Below are positions 1-7,671 of a stretch of DNA of 33,577 nt, piece after piece (the stretch's first letter is position 1; every line of letters starts with the position of its first letter). The notes under the pieces are model-generated. The model saw nothing but the letters and a program-made list of their open reading frames with translations, had not been told where the DNA came from and made no database searches. The stretch comes from Rhodospirillales bacterium (lineage in GTDB: Bacteria > Pseudomonadota > Alphaproteobacteria > UBA828). Where the stretch lies: the NCBI GenBank assembly GCA_028818565.1, contig JAPPNV010000403.1, forward strand, positions 1 through 33,577, read 5' to 3'. The translations under genes and the position numbers were made by a program.

Positions 1-1195
1 GGACGATGTCGCGCTGGGCGTGGCTGCCGCCGAAAGCCTGCGCCCGGTAGCGCACCGGCATCAGCAGGTCCACCGCCTCGCCATAGTGCCCGGCGCCGAA
101 GGCGCGGATTGCACGCACGATGGGGAGCCCCACATCGCGGGTCATGCGCGCGTTGGTGCCCTGTCCTTCGGCTACCGCTGCCGCCGCGCTCTCCAACGCC
201 TCCGCCGCCTCGTCGCGGCCCGTGGCGACGTAGGCCATCATCGCGTGCATGTCGTTGAACGCGTAGAAGCCGTGTTCGGCAGGATTCGCCTCGTAGGTCG
301 CGGCCAGCTTCTCGTAGCGATCGCCGGTATCGATCCCGCGCAGGCGGAGGCGCCAGAGCAGCGCGGCGGCGTCCAGCATCTCGAGCTGGATTTCCGAGGG
401 CTCGGGCCGAAGCGCCGCGTCGTAGATTTCGAGCACGCGGTCGAAGCGATCGTTGTCGAGATTGAAGAGGGAGACGTGCCACCAGTTGTGGAAGGCGAAG
501 CCGTTGTCGTCCTGCGCCCAGTGGGCCTGGCGCCCTTCCATGAAGGCGATGCCTTCCTCCTGCCGCGCCTGCATCTCCATGATGTGGCAGAGCGCATGCT
601 GCGCCCAGCAATCGTCCGGCTCCAGGTCGATGGCCTGCCGGCCGGCGTCCTCCGCCGCGCCGTAGTCCCCGCATTCCTCCAGTCCGAATGCGGCCATGCC
701 GAGCAGGAAGCCGTATCCGGGGTCGTCTCCGGTGTAGGCCGGGAGCGCGCGGGCGACGCGGCCCCGCAGATTGTCCCGGTTGCCGAGGAAGAAGTCGGAG
801 AGATGGCCGACCTGGAGCGCCACAACGTCGCGAGGCTCGTCGGCAACGATGCGCTCGAGCCGCGCCGACATCCCGTCCCAATCGCCGGCAGCCCAATCCG
901 CGATTGCCGCGATATGGGCCCGTTCGCGCTCCGTGGCCCTATCCGCGAGCGCGTCGAGGCAGTCGAGCATCGTCTCGACGTCGGGGAGTACGCTCTTCTC
1001 CCAGAGCATGGTGTGCATCTCGGCACGGAAGATATGCCCCGCCACGAAGTCCGGGTCATCCGCCAGCGCCCGGTCGATGGTCTCGACCGCATCGCCCCGG
1101 TAGCACTGGAACTGGCGTATCGCCGCTTCCAGAATCTCCAGGCTCTTGGGGTTCGTCGCCGATGTCGGCACGCCGCGCGCGTCACTCAGGGCCAC
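1..1195 (-). CDS. TTC38-family tetratricopeptide repeat protein (3' end outside window)
   Basis: The minus-strand frame is open from a GTG at 1195 to the left edge, giving about 398 codons with no stop, so the C-terminus is missing. The translation contains helical TPR-like stretches such as YRGDAVETIDRALADDPDF and ALCHIMEMQARQEEGIAFME. The conserved FHNWWHVSLFNLD segment is typical of tetratricopeptide repeat protein 38 relatives in Proteobacteria. The family is normally about 430-470 residues, so most of the gene is here. No ATG lies between the upstream in-frame TAG and the GTG, and AGAGGAC about 8 bases upstream could serve as the ribosome site. It lies 94 bases downstream of an MFS gene on the same strand and may be cotranscribed with it. 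Family members are probably scaffolds; no catalytic residue is recognisable and the function is unknown. Confidence 0.85.
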   Translation of the reverse strand, partial: MALSDARGVPTSATNPKSLEILEAAIRQFQCYRGDAVETIDRALADDPDFVAGHIFRAEMHTMLWEKSVLPDVETMLDCLDALADRATERERAHIAAIADWAAGDWDGMSARLERIVADEPRDVVALQVGHLSDFFLGNRDNLRGRVARALPAYTGDDPGYGFLLGMAAFGLEECGDYGAAEDAGRQAIDLEPDDCWAQHALCHIMEMQARQEEGIAFMEGRQAHWAQDDNGFAFHNWWHVSLFNLDNDRFDRVLEIYDAALRPEPSEIQLEMLDAAALLWRLRLRGIDTGDRYEKLAATYEANPAEHGFYAFNDMHAMMAYVATGRDEAAEALESAAAAVAEGQGTNARMTRDVGLPIVRAIRAFGAGHYGEAVDLLMPVRYRAQAFGGSHAQRDIV

Positions 1196-1289
1196 AGGAT
1201 CTGTCCTCTTCGTCGTCGAGAGCCGCTCAGGCGAAGCAAGCCAGCAATTGGACTATCAGTCCAGCCGTTTCAGGCCGATGGGGGGGCCG

Positions 1290-2522
1290 TCATGCGGTTC
1301 TCGCGCGCCACGAGAGACTCGCGGCCAGCGCGGCGGCGACGGCGAGCGCAGCTGCGGCCAACAGGGACGGCACCAGATATCCGCCGAGCGCATCGAAGAG
1401 CACGCCGGCGAGCGTCGGCCCCACCATTTGCCCCAGCCCCCAGGCCGCGGTCATCAGCGCCAGATTACGGCGCGGGTCGCCGCCCGCCCGGTGGCGGGCC
1501 TCGATCAGACCGATCGCCGTCAACCCCACGAAGGTTCCGCCGAGCAGCCCGGTCGCGAGCAGGATCGACCAGATGCCGCCGCCCAGCACGCTCAGCGCGA
1601 CGCCCACCGCCTCGATCAGACAGCCGACCGCGAAGGCGCGCTCGTTGCCCCAGCGCCGCCCGGCCCAGCCCCAAAGCGCCACGGAGGGCGCCGCCGTCAG
1701 CCCGACGCAGAGCCATACGAAGTGCTCAGCCGGCTGAAGCACGGGATCGGCGCGCACCATGTCGGAGACGAAGGTGGCGGTGATGACGTAGCCGAAGCCG
1801 ACCAGGCCATAGGCGGTGATCAGCCGGCCGAGGCCGTTGCCCCCCTTGCCGGCCCCGGTGTCCGGAGTGGCCGGCGCAGGCGCCCGCGGCCTTGGCAGCA
1901 GCAGCGCGACCGGAACCGAGAGGGCGAGGCATAGTGCGCCGCAGAAGAACCACGGGCTTTGCCAGTCGCCGTCTCCGGTTGCGGCTGCCGGAACCGCCAG
2001 GGACGAGATCGCGATGCCGCTCCCCACGCCGGCATACATGACGGCCGCCCAGCCATCCCGGCCTGCGGCAGCGAGCCGATCCATCACCAGGGAGGACGCA
2101 AGCACCATCACCAGCGCACCGGCTGCGCCGCCCACGAAGCGCAGGAACAGGAACACGCCCAGGCTCGTCGTGAACGTCATGGCGCCGGTGCTGAGCCCGC
2201 TCACCGCAAGTGCGCCCAGCAGCCAGAAGCGTGCATCGCCCGGCGCCGCCCGCCACGCGGCCGCCAGCGCGCCCAGCAGATAGCCGAGGTAATTGGCCGA
2301 GGCGATCAGGCCCGCTTCCGACTTGCCGAGGTCCAGGCCGGCGGTCATGTAGGGCAGGATCGGCGTGTAGGCGAAGCGTCCGATGCCGATGCCGACCGCC
2401 AGCGAAAGGAGGCCTGCAAGCGCCAGCAAGGCCGGATGACGATGACGGCCCAGCTCGGTCACGAGACCCGCTTCCGGGTTCGGCGACCGCGCATTCGCCG
2501 TGGCCCGTTGGGCGCGATCCAT
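1290..2522 (-). CDS. YbfB/YjiJ-family MFS transporter
   Basis: This 410-residue protein is very hydrophobic, with about 12 membrane segments. The first helix carries the hallmark AVGIGIGRFAYTPILPYM, which is characteristic of the YbfB/YjiJ (DUF1228) branch of the major facilitator superfamily. It is followed by ASANYLGYLLGALAA, another conserved stretch of this branch. The family comprises inner-membrane proton-coupled carriers of mostly unknown substrate, presumed exporters. The ATG at 2522 has no clear Shine-Dalgarno. A GTG at 2462 (reading VTELGRHRHP) preceded by a GGAAGCGG-like tract is a plausible alternative start just before the first helix. It is divergent from the SnoaL-like gene, with an 86-base shared promoter region (2523-2608) in which I see no clear operator. 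Confidence 0.86.
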   Translation of the reverse strand: MDRAQRATANARSPNPEAGLVTELGRHRHPALLALAGLLSLAVGIGIGRFAYTPILPYMTAGLDLGKSEAGLIASANYLGYLLGALAAAWRAAPGDARFWLLGALAVSGLSTGAMTFTTSLGVFLFLRFVGGAAGALVMVLASSLVMDRLAAAGRDGWAAVMYAGVGSGIAISSLAVPAAATGDGDWQSPWFFCGALCLALSVPVALLLPRPRAPAPATPDTGAGKGGNGLGRLITAYGLVGFGYVITATFVSDMVRADPVLQPAEHFVWLCVGLTAAPSVALWGWAGRRWGNERAFAVGCLIEAVGVALSVLGGGIWSILLATGLLGGTFVGLTAIGLIEARHRAGGDPRRNLALMTAAWGLGQMVGPTLAGVLFDALGGYLVPSLLAAAALAVAAALAASLSWRARTA

Positions 2523-2608
2523 CGCAAAGAGGCATGCGGGGTGCTAAGACACATACGAGACCGCCCGGGTGCGGGATTCCACGCTCCCGTGACTAAGGAG
2601 CAATGCCG

Positions 2609-3004
2609 ATGTCTGCAAGAAGCGTCGTGGAGGGTTTCCTGAGCCAGCTCGCGGGCGGAGACGCCGCCGCCATCGTGGCCATGTTCACCGACGACGCGGT
2701 GATCGACATGCCGGGCGGCGACGACCTGCCCTGGGCCGGGCGCTGGCAGGGCCGGGCTGCGATGGAGGACTACTTTCAGGTCATGCCGGCAGCGCTTGCC
2801 ATGCACGAGCACGTCATCAACGCCTGGGTCGTCGACGGCGACACCGTCTCCGTCAACGGCGAGGAGGCCGGCTCGTCCAAGATCAGCGGCAAGCACTACC
2901 GCGCGAAGTGGTGCTGGGTTTTCACCGTGCGGGACGGCAGGATCGCTGTCTGGGACGCCTACGAGGACACGCAAGCGCTCTCCGCCTGCGGCCCCTGGCG
3001 CTAG
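2609..3004 (+). CDS. SnoaL/NTF2-like nuclear transport factor 2 family protein
   Basis: A 131-residue protein beginning MSARSVVEGFLSQL. The N-terminal helix, then AAIVAMFTDDAVIDMPGG and later GKHYRAKWCWVFTVRDGRIAVWDAYED, match the cone-shaped alpha+beta fold of SnoaL-like / ketosteroid-isomerase-like proteins. These bind small hydrophobic ligands or catalyse isomerase, hydrolase or cyclase chemistry. TAAGGAG at 2594-2600 sits 8 bases before the ATG at 2609. The in-frame ATG at 2603 would be only 2 bases away, so 2609 is chosen. The next gene starts 12 bases after the stop and is probably cotranscribed, so the protein may act on the solute moved by that carrier. That link is inference and the substrate is unknown. 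Confidence 0.8.
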   Translation: MSARSVVEGFLSQLAGGDAAAIVAMFTDDAVIDMPGGDDLPWAGRWQGRAAMEDYFQVMPAALAMHEHVINAWVVDGDTVSVNGEEAGSSKISGKHYRAKWCWVFTVRDGRIAVWDAYEDTQALSACGPWR

Positions 3005-3016
3005 GCGAGGAACCAG

Positions 3017-4276
3017 TTGACAGGCGCGGATGAAGCCGGGGCGGGCAGCGCAGCGAAGGACGGCGCGGCGGGTACCCGCGTGGTCCGGACCCGGTGGGGC
3101 GTCGTCTCTGTCGTAATCTTTGCGAGCGTCATCGTCGGCTACGCGGTCGGCAAGGTGCCGCCAACCATCGGGCTGGTCTCCGACGAGTTCGGTCTCGACA
3201 AGGTGACCGCCGGCTGGCTCGCCTCCATCTTCTTCGCCTACGGCGCGGGCTTAGGCGTGCTGACGGGGATGACCGGCGCGCGCATCGGCGCTCGCGCGCT
3301 CCTGCTGACGGGTGTTCTCGTTCTCGTCCTGAGCGGTATCGCCGGCGCGCTCGCGACCAGCGCCGCCATGCTGCTCGCGGTCCGCGTCTTCGAGGGGATC
3401 AGCTTCGCCGCCATGGTGACCGCAGCACCCAAGATCACCGTCGACGTCTCGCGGCCCGAGGACCGGAACCTCACGCTCGGTATCTGGAGCGGTTACATGC
3501 CGGGCGGGATGGCGCTTGCCATGATCGTGGCGCCCTTTCTCGCCGAACCGCTGGGCTGGCGCAGCCTTTGGTGGCTCATGGCCGGCGTGTCGTTGATTGC
3601 GACGGTGCTCGCGGTGGTCGGCATGTCGCGCCGTCGCTGGCCCGAGCAGCCGCGACCTGACCCGGACGCGGGCTTCGACTGGGCCGGCGTGCGGGCGACG
3701 CTGCCGGTCGGCGCACTCTGGCTCTACGGCGGCGCCTTCCTGCTCTTCACGATCCAATGGTTCGCGATCGCGGCATGGCTGCCGACCTTCCTGATCGAGA
3801 CCCAAGGCCGCGGGCCCATGGGCGCCGCGCTCTTCTCGGCGCTCGTGGTGGGCATGAACGTCACCGGCAACCTGATCGGCGGCTGGCTGATGCATCACGG
3901 GGTGCCGCGCTTCGCTCTGGTGGGGGCGGCGAACGTCATCATGGGCGTCACTGGCCTGTTGATCCTCGCGGGCTTCGTGCCGGACGATGCCAAGATTCCG
4001 CTCGCGATCGTCTTCAGTGGCGGCAGCGGCATCCTGCCTGCGGCTGCGTACGCCGGTGCTGCCGCGCACGTGCCGAAGCCCGAGCTCGGGGCCATGGCCA
4101 ACGGCTTCATGGCCCAGGGGGCGGCGATCGGCATGCTGCTGGGGCCGCCGCTGATGGCCGTGGTGGTCGGCGGCCTCGGCAGCTGGGAGGCCGCCTGGTG
4201 GTGCATGCTGATCTGCCCGGCAATCGGCCTCGCCATCACCACCGGCCTGTTCGGGATCGAACGCCGCAGGCCATGA
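3017..4276 (+). CDS. MFS transporter (CynX/NimT-like)
   Basis: This 419-residue carrier has about 12 hydrophobic segments after a short charged N-terminus. Helix 1 reads VVSVVIFASVIVGYAVGKVPP. The stretch SDEFGLDKVTAGWLASIFFAYGAGLGVLTGM is the usual MFS helix 1-2 region, followed by an Arg-containing loop (TGARIGARA). Length and layout fit the CynX/NimT/NarK-like side of the superfamily, inner-membrane solute transport. The start is a TTG at 3017 preceded by GCGAGGA at 3005-3011, 12 bases after the SnoaL-like stop, so the two form a small operon. Substrate is unknown. The gene is followed by two GC-rich hairpins. Confidence 0.84.
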   Translation: MTGADEAGAGSAAKDGAAGTRVVRTRWGVVSVVIFASVIVGYAVGKVPPTIGLVSDEFGLDKVTAGWLASIFFAYGAGLGVLTGMTGARIGARALLLTGVLVLVLSGIAGALATSAAMLLAVRVFEGISFAAMVTAAPKITVDVSRPEDRNLTLGIWSGYMPGGMALAMIVAPFLAEPLGWRSLWWLMAGVSLIATVLAVVGMSRRRWPEQPRPDPDAGFDWAGVRATLPVGALWLYGGAFLLFTIQWFAIAAWLPTFLIETQGRGPMGAALFSALVVGMNVTGNLIGGWLMHHGVPRFALVGAANVIMGVTGLLILAGFVPDDAKIPLAIVFSGGSGILPAAAYAGAAAHVPKPELGAMANGFMAQGAAIGMLLGPPLMAVVVGGLGSWEAAWWCMLICPAIGLAITTGLFGIERRRP

Positions 4277-4300
4277 CCCTGGCGATGGCTCCGGGATAGA

Positions 4301-4325
4301 GCGCGTCCGGTTTTGACGGACGCGC
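4301..4325. terminator. GC-rich hairpin downstream of the MFS gene
   Basis: A perfect 9-bp stem (GCGCGTCCG / CGGACGCGC) with loop GTTTTGA begins 24 bases after the MFS stop codon. There is no T tract, so it may stabilise the 3' end or act as a weak terminator. The DNA from here to 4440 is GC-rich, contains further short palindromic GC runs, and has no gene I can support. Confidence 0.4.
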
Positions 4326-4440
4326 GACAGGCCGCGACCGCGGCCCGCCGCTAATGCGGCGCGCCCGCGCAGGCGCCGGCCGGTCGCGCCGGCAGGCGCG
4401 CGGAAGCGCAGGACGGCCGGCTGCCGTGAGCGACAAATGA

Positions 4441-4475
4441 CTAGAGTGTTTCCGTGCGCAACGGAAACGCTCTAG
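4441..4475. terminator. 35-bp palindrome between convergent genes
   Basis: The arms are 4441-4455 (CTAGAGTGTTTCCGT) and 4461-4475, with loop GCGCA. They are complementary apart from one T/G wobble position. The structure lies between the plus-strand MFS gene and the minus-strand EamA gene and includes the EamA stop codon (4472-4474). Position and symmetry suit a bidirectional transcript end. The motif resembles dispersed intergenic palindromes of alphaproteobacteria, but I cannot test its copy number here. Confidence 0.5.
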
Positions 4476-5410
4476 GAGCGTGCGGCGTCGACCGAGCGGC
4501 CGGCGAAGATCTCGCCGCGCTGGATCACCAGGCTGGCCGCCAGCACGATGACGACACCGGGGATGGTGAGGGCACTCGGCAGGCCCTTGCCCAGCGCCCA
4601 GTCGATGGCGATGACGAGGGCCGGCAGGAGGTAGCTGTAGGCCTGCACGCGGGTCGGCCCGATGCTGATGGTGCCCCACTGCATCAGGAAGGAGGCGATC
4701 ACGGTCGAGCAGATCGCGACGAAGACGATCCCGCCGTACGCGAAGAGCGGCACATCGCTCCACGCTGCAGTCCATAGTGCCTCGTTTGCGATGAGCAGGA
4801 ACCAGATCGCGTTGATGGTCGCGATCCAGAAGGTCATGACCAACACCGGCTCGCCCCGGTGGAAGAGCTTGACCAGCGGGCTGTAGAAGCCCATCGCGAC
4901 GCAGCCTGCGAAGAAGATCAGGTCGCCCTCGTTGAGGTCGAGTGCGACGAAGCGGTCCCAATCGCCGCGGAAGACCACCCAGAGCGCGCCGATCAGGCCG
5001 ATGCCAAGCGCCGCGAGACGATGCCAGCCCAGCCGCTCGCCGACGAGGATCGCTCCCGCAATCGCCGTGAGGCCGGGGATCAGGGTCGAGAGCGCGCCGG
5101 TGTTGAGCGCGCTGGTGGTACGCAGGCCGTAGAACATGCACCAGAAGAACGCGACCAGTGAGGTGCTGATCGCCGCGTAGCCTGCAAGCGTGCGCCAGCC
5201 CGGCCAGGCGATGCCGTGGCGCCAGGCGACCAGCGGAGCGAAGATCGCCATCGCCAGACCGAAGCGGATGAACAGCAACGCGCCGGTGTTCAGCTCGTTG
5301 GCGATCGCCTCGCCCACCGGATAGCTGAACGAGATGAGGAACATGGCGACGAACACCCCGGCGTGAACGCCGGGCGTGGAGACGCCGCGCGGGGGCTGGG
5401 ACTCCGTCAT
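4472..5410 (-). CDS. EamA/DMT-family transporter
   Basis: This 312-residue protein has about 10 membrane segments arranged as two EamA repeats, as in the drug/metabolite transporter superfamily (RhaT/YdcZ-like inner-membrane carriers, often amino acid or metabolite exporters). Visible hallmarks are SYPVGEAIANELNTGALLFIRFGLA in repeat 1, and TTSALNTGALSTLIPGLTAI and the QWGTISIGPTRVQAYSYLLPALV-type region, interrupted here for length, in repeat 2. The start is the ATG at 5410 (MTESQPPRG); upstream in-frame codons give a Pro/Arg-rich stretch that does not look coding. The ribosome site is weak (GGTGG). Its stop is buried in the palindrome at 4441-4475. It is divergent from hsp20. Substrate is unknown. 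Confidence 0.88.
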   Translation of the reverse strand: MTESQPPRGVSTPGVHAGVFVAMFLISFSYPVGEAIANELNTGALLFIRFGLAMAIFAPLVAWRHGIAWPGWRTLAGYAAISTSLVAFFWCMFYGLRTTSALNTGALSTLIPGLTAIAGAILVGERLGWHRLAALGIGLIGALWVVFRGDWDRFVALDLNEGDLIFFAGCVAMGFYSPLVKLFHRGEPVLVMTFWIATINAIWFLLIANEALWTAAWSDVPLFAYGGIVFVAICSTVIASFLMQWGTISIGPTRVQAYSYLLPALVIAIDWALGKGLPSALTIPGVVIVLAASLVIQRGEIFAGRSVDAARS

Positions 5411-5469
5411 GGCGCGCCACCGTGGCGCAGGGCCGCGCACAGGTCCAGCGCGGGACTCGTCTGCGGCTC

Positions 5470-5500
5470 CTTGAAGCCCTGCCCCGGCATTCCCATATGA
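5470..5500 (+). promoter_or_regulatory. Heat-shock (RpoH/sigma-32-type) promoter of hsp20
   Basis: CTTGAAG at 5470-5476 and CCCATATGA at 5492-5500, separated by 15 bases, match the sigma-32 consensus (CTTGAAA, 11-16 bases, CCCCATNT) and the alphaproteobacterial CTTG-N17/18-C(C/T)TATNT form. Transcription from here would give a leader of about 100 bases in front of hsp20, the usual size for a ROSE element. Confidence 0.6.
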
Positions 5501-5507
5501 TGGGTGC

Positions 5508-5606
5508 CCGAGGGGGTGCCGCAGGACGGGTCCCCGACAGGGCATGGAACCGGTCCGGCCATAACGGCGGACCACTGACTGACTTGCTTACGAAAGGAGT
5601 CACACC
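5508..5606 (+). promoter_or_regulatory. ROSE-like RNA thermometer in the hsp20 leader
   Basis: The last leader hairpin pairs TGACTTGCTT (5580-5589) with AAGGAGTCA (5594-5602) across an ACGA loop, sequestering the Shine-Dalgarno AAGGAG (5594-5599). The anti-SD contains TTGCT with G5586 unpaired opposite the SD. This is the signature bulged G of ROSE elements. A second hairpin lies just upstream (GGTCCG 5552-5557 with CGGACC 5568-5573). ROSE elements are known to block translation of alphaproteobacterial small heat-shock genes at low temperature and melt on warming. The pairing is read from the sequence; the function is inferred. Confidence 0.66.
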
Positions 5607-6059
5607 ATGCGTGCATTCGATCTTTCCCCGCTCTTCAGCACCACGGTCGGTTTCGACCGGATGGCCCGGCTGCTCGAGCAGGTGCCGAGCGAGACGGCGC
5701 CCACCTATCCGCCCTACAACATCCAGAAGATGGACGAGAACGCGTACCGCGTGACGCTCGCCGTCGCCGGCTTCGGCGATGACGAGATCAGCATCGAGGT
5801 GAAGGAGAACCTGCTCACCGTCGCGGGCAAGCTCGCCAAGGAGAATGGCGCGAACGAGAGCTATCTCCACCGCGGCATCGCCACCCGCGCGTTCGAGCGG
5901 CGCTTCAACCTCGCCGATCATATCCAGGTGACGGGCGCGGCGCTCGACAAGGGGTTGCTGCACATCGACCTGGTGCGCGAGCTTCCCGAAGCGCTCAAGG
6001 CGCGCAAGATCGCCATCGAGACCGGCGGCCAGAAGCGGATCGACCGCAAGGCCTCCTGA
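5607..6059 (+). CDS. Small heat-shock protein (Hsp20/IbpA-like)
   Basis: A 150-residue protein with a short N-terminal arm (MRAFDLSPLFSTTVGFDRM), an alpha-crystallin domain from about residue 33 to 125 (YPPYNIQKMDENAYRVTLAV, then VKENLLTVAGK and FERRFNLADHIQVTGAALDKG) and a basic C-terminal tail. Length and the ...PLF..TVGFDR start match the IbpA class. It is an ATP-independent cytosolic holdase that binds unfolding clients and hands them to DnaK/ClpB. AAGGAG lies 7 bases before the ATG. Expression is likely controlled twice, by the RpoH-type promoter and by the ROSE-like hairpin. It is monocistronic, ending in a strong hairpin terminator. Confidence 0.95.
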   Translation: MRAFDLSPLFSTTVGFDRMARLLEQVPSETAPTYPPYNIQKMDENAYRVTLAVAGFGDDEISIEVKENLLTVAGKLAKENGANESYLHRGIATRAFERRFNLADHIQVTGAALDKGLLHIDLVRELPEALKARKIAIETGGQKRIDRKAS

Positions 6060-6104
6060 TCGGCCTGGATCGCGAGGTCGCCTCGCGGTCCCAACCAAGA
6101 GAGC

Positions 6105-6137
6105 GGGGCGCGGGCCAGAGGGCTCGCGCCCCTTTGC
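6105..6137 (+). terminator. Rho-independent terminator of hsp20
   Basis: The 8-bp GC stem GGGGCGCG (6105-6112) / CGCGCCCC (6125-6132) extends inward with GGCC-like pairs and is followed by TTTGCT. A smaller hairpin, CGCGAGG-TCG-CCTCGCG (6071-6087), precedes it. Confidence 0.7.
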
Positions 6138-6262
6138 TATTGGCGCGGCCTTCTTTGTCCCGGTTTGCAGCGCGTTCGTATCACTACGTAGATAAAGAAG
6201 AATCTGCGCGCAAAAAATGGCCGAAGGCGATTCTCCGTGCTAACGTGCCAGCGGAACGAGCG

Positions 6263-6281
6263 GCGCGCCCTCCGGGCGCGC
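6263..6281 (+). promoter_or_regulatory. Leader hairpin before the cassette A binding-protein gene
   Basis: An 8-bp perfect GC stem (GCGCGCCC / GGGCGCGC) with loop TCC is followed by TTGGTTCTG and ends 13 bases before the Shine-Dalgarno GGGAGG (6295-6300). It could be an attenuator, a transcript-stabilising structure or a weak terminator. Further upstream the AT-richer stretch 6176-6215 contains the palindrome CTACGTAG (6184-6191), which could be an operator half. No clean -35/-10 pair was picked. Confidence 0.35.
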
Positions 6282-6306
6282 TTGGTTCTGACGCGGGAGG
6301 ATGGAA

Positions 6307-7671
6307 ATGGCATTGAGGAACGGATTGCGTCGCGGTATCGGCGGAGTGCTGGCCGCGGCGGTGGTTGCCGGCGGACTTTCGGTGGCGGCCACGACGACTT
6401 TCACCAGCGGCGAGGCTCAGGCCCAGGACGAGCAGTTCATTCCCTTGCTCGTCTACCGGACCGGGCCTTACGCGCCCAACGGCATCCCGGCCGCGAACGG
6501 CGCGCTCGACTATTACACGCTGATCAACGAACGCGACGGCGGGATCAACGGCGTCGCGCTCGCCTTCGAGGAGTGCGAGTACCGCTACGACACCAAGCTC
6601 GGCGTCGAGTGCTATGAGCGCCTCAAGAACCAGGGGGCGACGGGGGCGTCGATCGTCATGCCGCTGTCCACCGGCGTGACCTATCAGCTCAACCCCAGAG
6701 CGCCAGTGGACCAGATTCCGGTGCACTCCATGGGGTACGGGCAGACGGCGGCCTCCGACGGGCGCGTCTTCCCGTGGACCTTCACCTTCCCCACCACCTA
6801 CTGGAGCCAGGCCTCGGCCTTCATCAAGTTCGTGGGCGCCGAGGAAGGGGGCATGGAGAATCTGGCGGGCAAGACAATCGCCCTCATCTACCACAACAGC
6901 CCCTACGGCAAGGAGCCGATCCCGACGCTGCAGGTGCTGGCGGAGAAGCTTGGCTACACGCTCGAGCTGCTTCCGGTCGACCATCCGGGGCAGGAGCAGC
7001 GGGCAACCTGGCTGCAGATCCGCAAGATCAGGCCCGACTGGACCTTCCTTTGGGGCTGGGGCGTGATGAACCAGGTGGCGCTCAAGGAAGCCGCCGCCAT
7101 CGCCTATGACATGGAGAAGTTGATTGGCGTCTGGTGGTCGTCGAGCGAGTCCGACGTGGTGCCGGCCGGCGACGCCGCCATCGGCTATCGCGGCGGCTCG
7201 TTCCACTCGCCGGGCGCGGGCTTCGCGCTCCACGACGAGATCCTGCAAGCCCTCTACGGTGGAGACGCGGCGGCAGCAGCCGAAAAGAACTTCGGCGAAG
7301 TTCTTTACAATCGCGGGCTGCTCAGCTCCGTCTACACGACCGAGGCGATCCGCACCGCCCAGGCAAAGTACGGCAACCGGCCACTCACCGGCGAAGAGGT
7401 GCGCTGGGGGCTGGAGAACCTCGACCTGACCGAGGAGCGGCTGGCGGAACTCGGCCTCGCCGGCTTCACCCCGCCGGTGAAGATCACCTGCGAGGACCAT
7501 GAGGGCAACGGCCCCGTGATCATCCAGCAGTGGGATGGTTCGGCCTGGAACATCGTCAGTGACTGGATCGAGCCAATGCAGGATGTCGTGCGCCCGATGA
7601 TCGAGGCGGCGGCAGCCCAGTACGCGGAGGAGAACAACATCACCCCGCGCGACTGCTCGCAGGAGATGTGA
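6307..7671 (+). CDS. HAAT-type ABC transporter substrate-binding protein, cassette A
   Basis: This 454-residue periplasmic protein starts at the ATG at 6307, which is 6 bases after GGGAGG; the ATG at 6301 has no spacing. It has a signal peptide with a basic N-region (RNGLRRG), a hydrophobic core and a cleavage site after AQA at residue 39. The mature part begins FIPLLVYRTGPYAPNGIP and follows the Peripla_BP_6 (LivJ/K-like) type I fold, with NERDGGINGV and LAGKTIALIYHNSPYGKEP. Cysteines in the EECEYRYDTKLGVECYE region, near residue 400 and near the C-terminus could form disulphides. It heads the operon and would bind solute for the LivFGHM proteins. Branched-chain amino acid is only the family default; the real ligand may be another carboxylate or amide. 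Confidence 0.92.
   Translation: MALRNGLRRGIGGVLAAAVVAGGLSVAATTTFTSGEAQAQDEQFIPLLVYRTGPYAPNGIPAANGALDYYTLINERDGGINGVALAFEECEYRYDTKLGVECYERLKNQGATGASIVMPLSTGVTYQLNPRAPVDQIPVHSMGYGQTAASDGRVFPWTFTFPTTYWSQASAFIKFVGAEEGGMENLAGKTIALIYHNSPYGKEPIPTLQVLAEKLGYTLELLPVDHPGQEQRATWLQIRKIRPDWTFLWGWGVMNQVALKEAAAIAYDMEKLIGVWWSSSESDVVPAGDAAIGYRGGSFHSPGAGFALHDEILQALYGGDAAAAAEKNFGEVLYNRGLLSSVYTTEAIRTAQAKYGNRPLTGEEVRWGLENLDLTEERLAELGLAGFTPPVKITCEDHEGNGPVIIQQWDGSAWNIVSDWIEPMQDVVRPMIEAAAAQYAEENNITPRDCSQEM

Noticed and set aside
20-1783. Long plus-strand open frame of 587 codons
   Set aside because: It is antisense to the TTC38-like gene and the MFS gene, is rich in Arg/Pro/His, matches no family, and runs across two real genes.
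4236-6098. Minus-strand open frame of 620 codons across EamA and hsp20
   Set aside because: It overlaps two clear genes in other frames and shows no domain.
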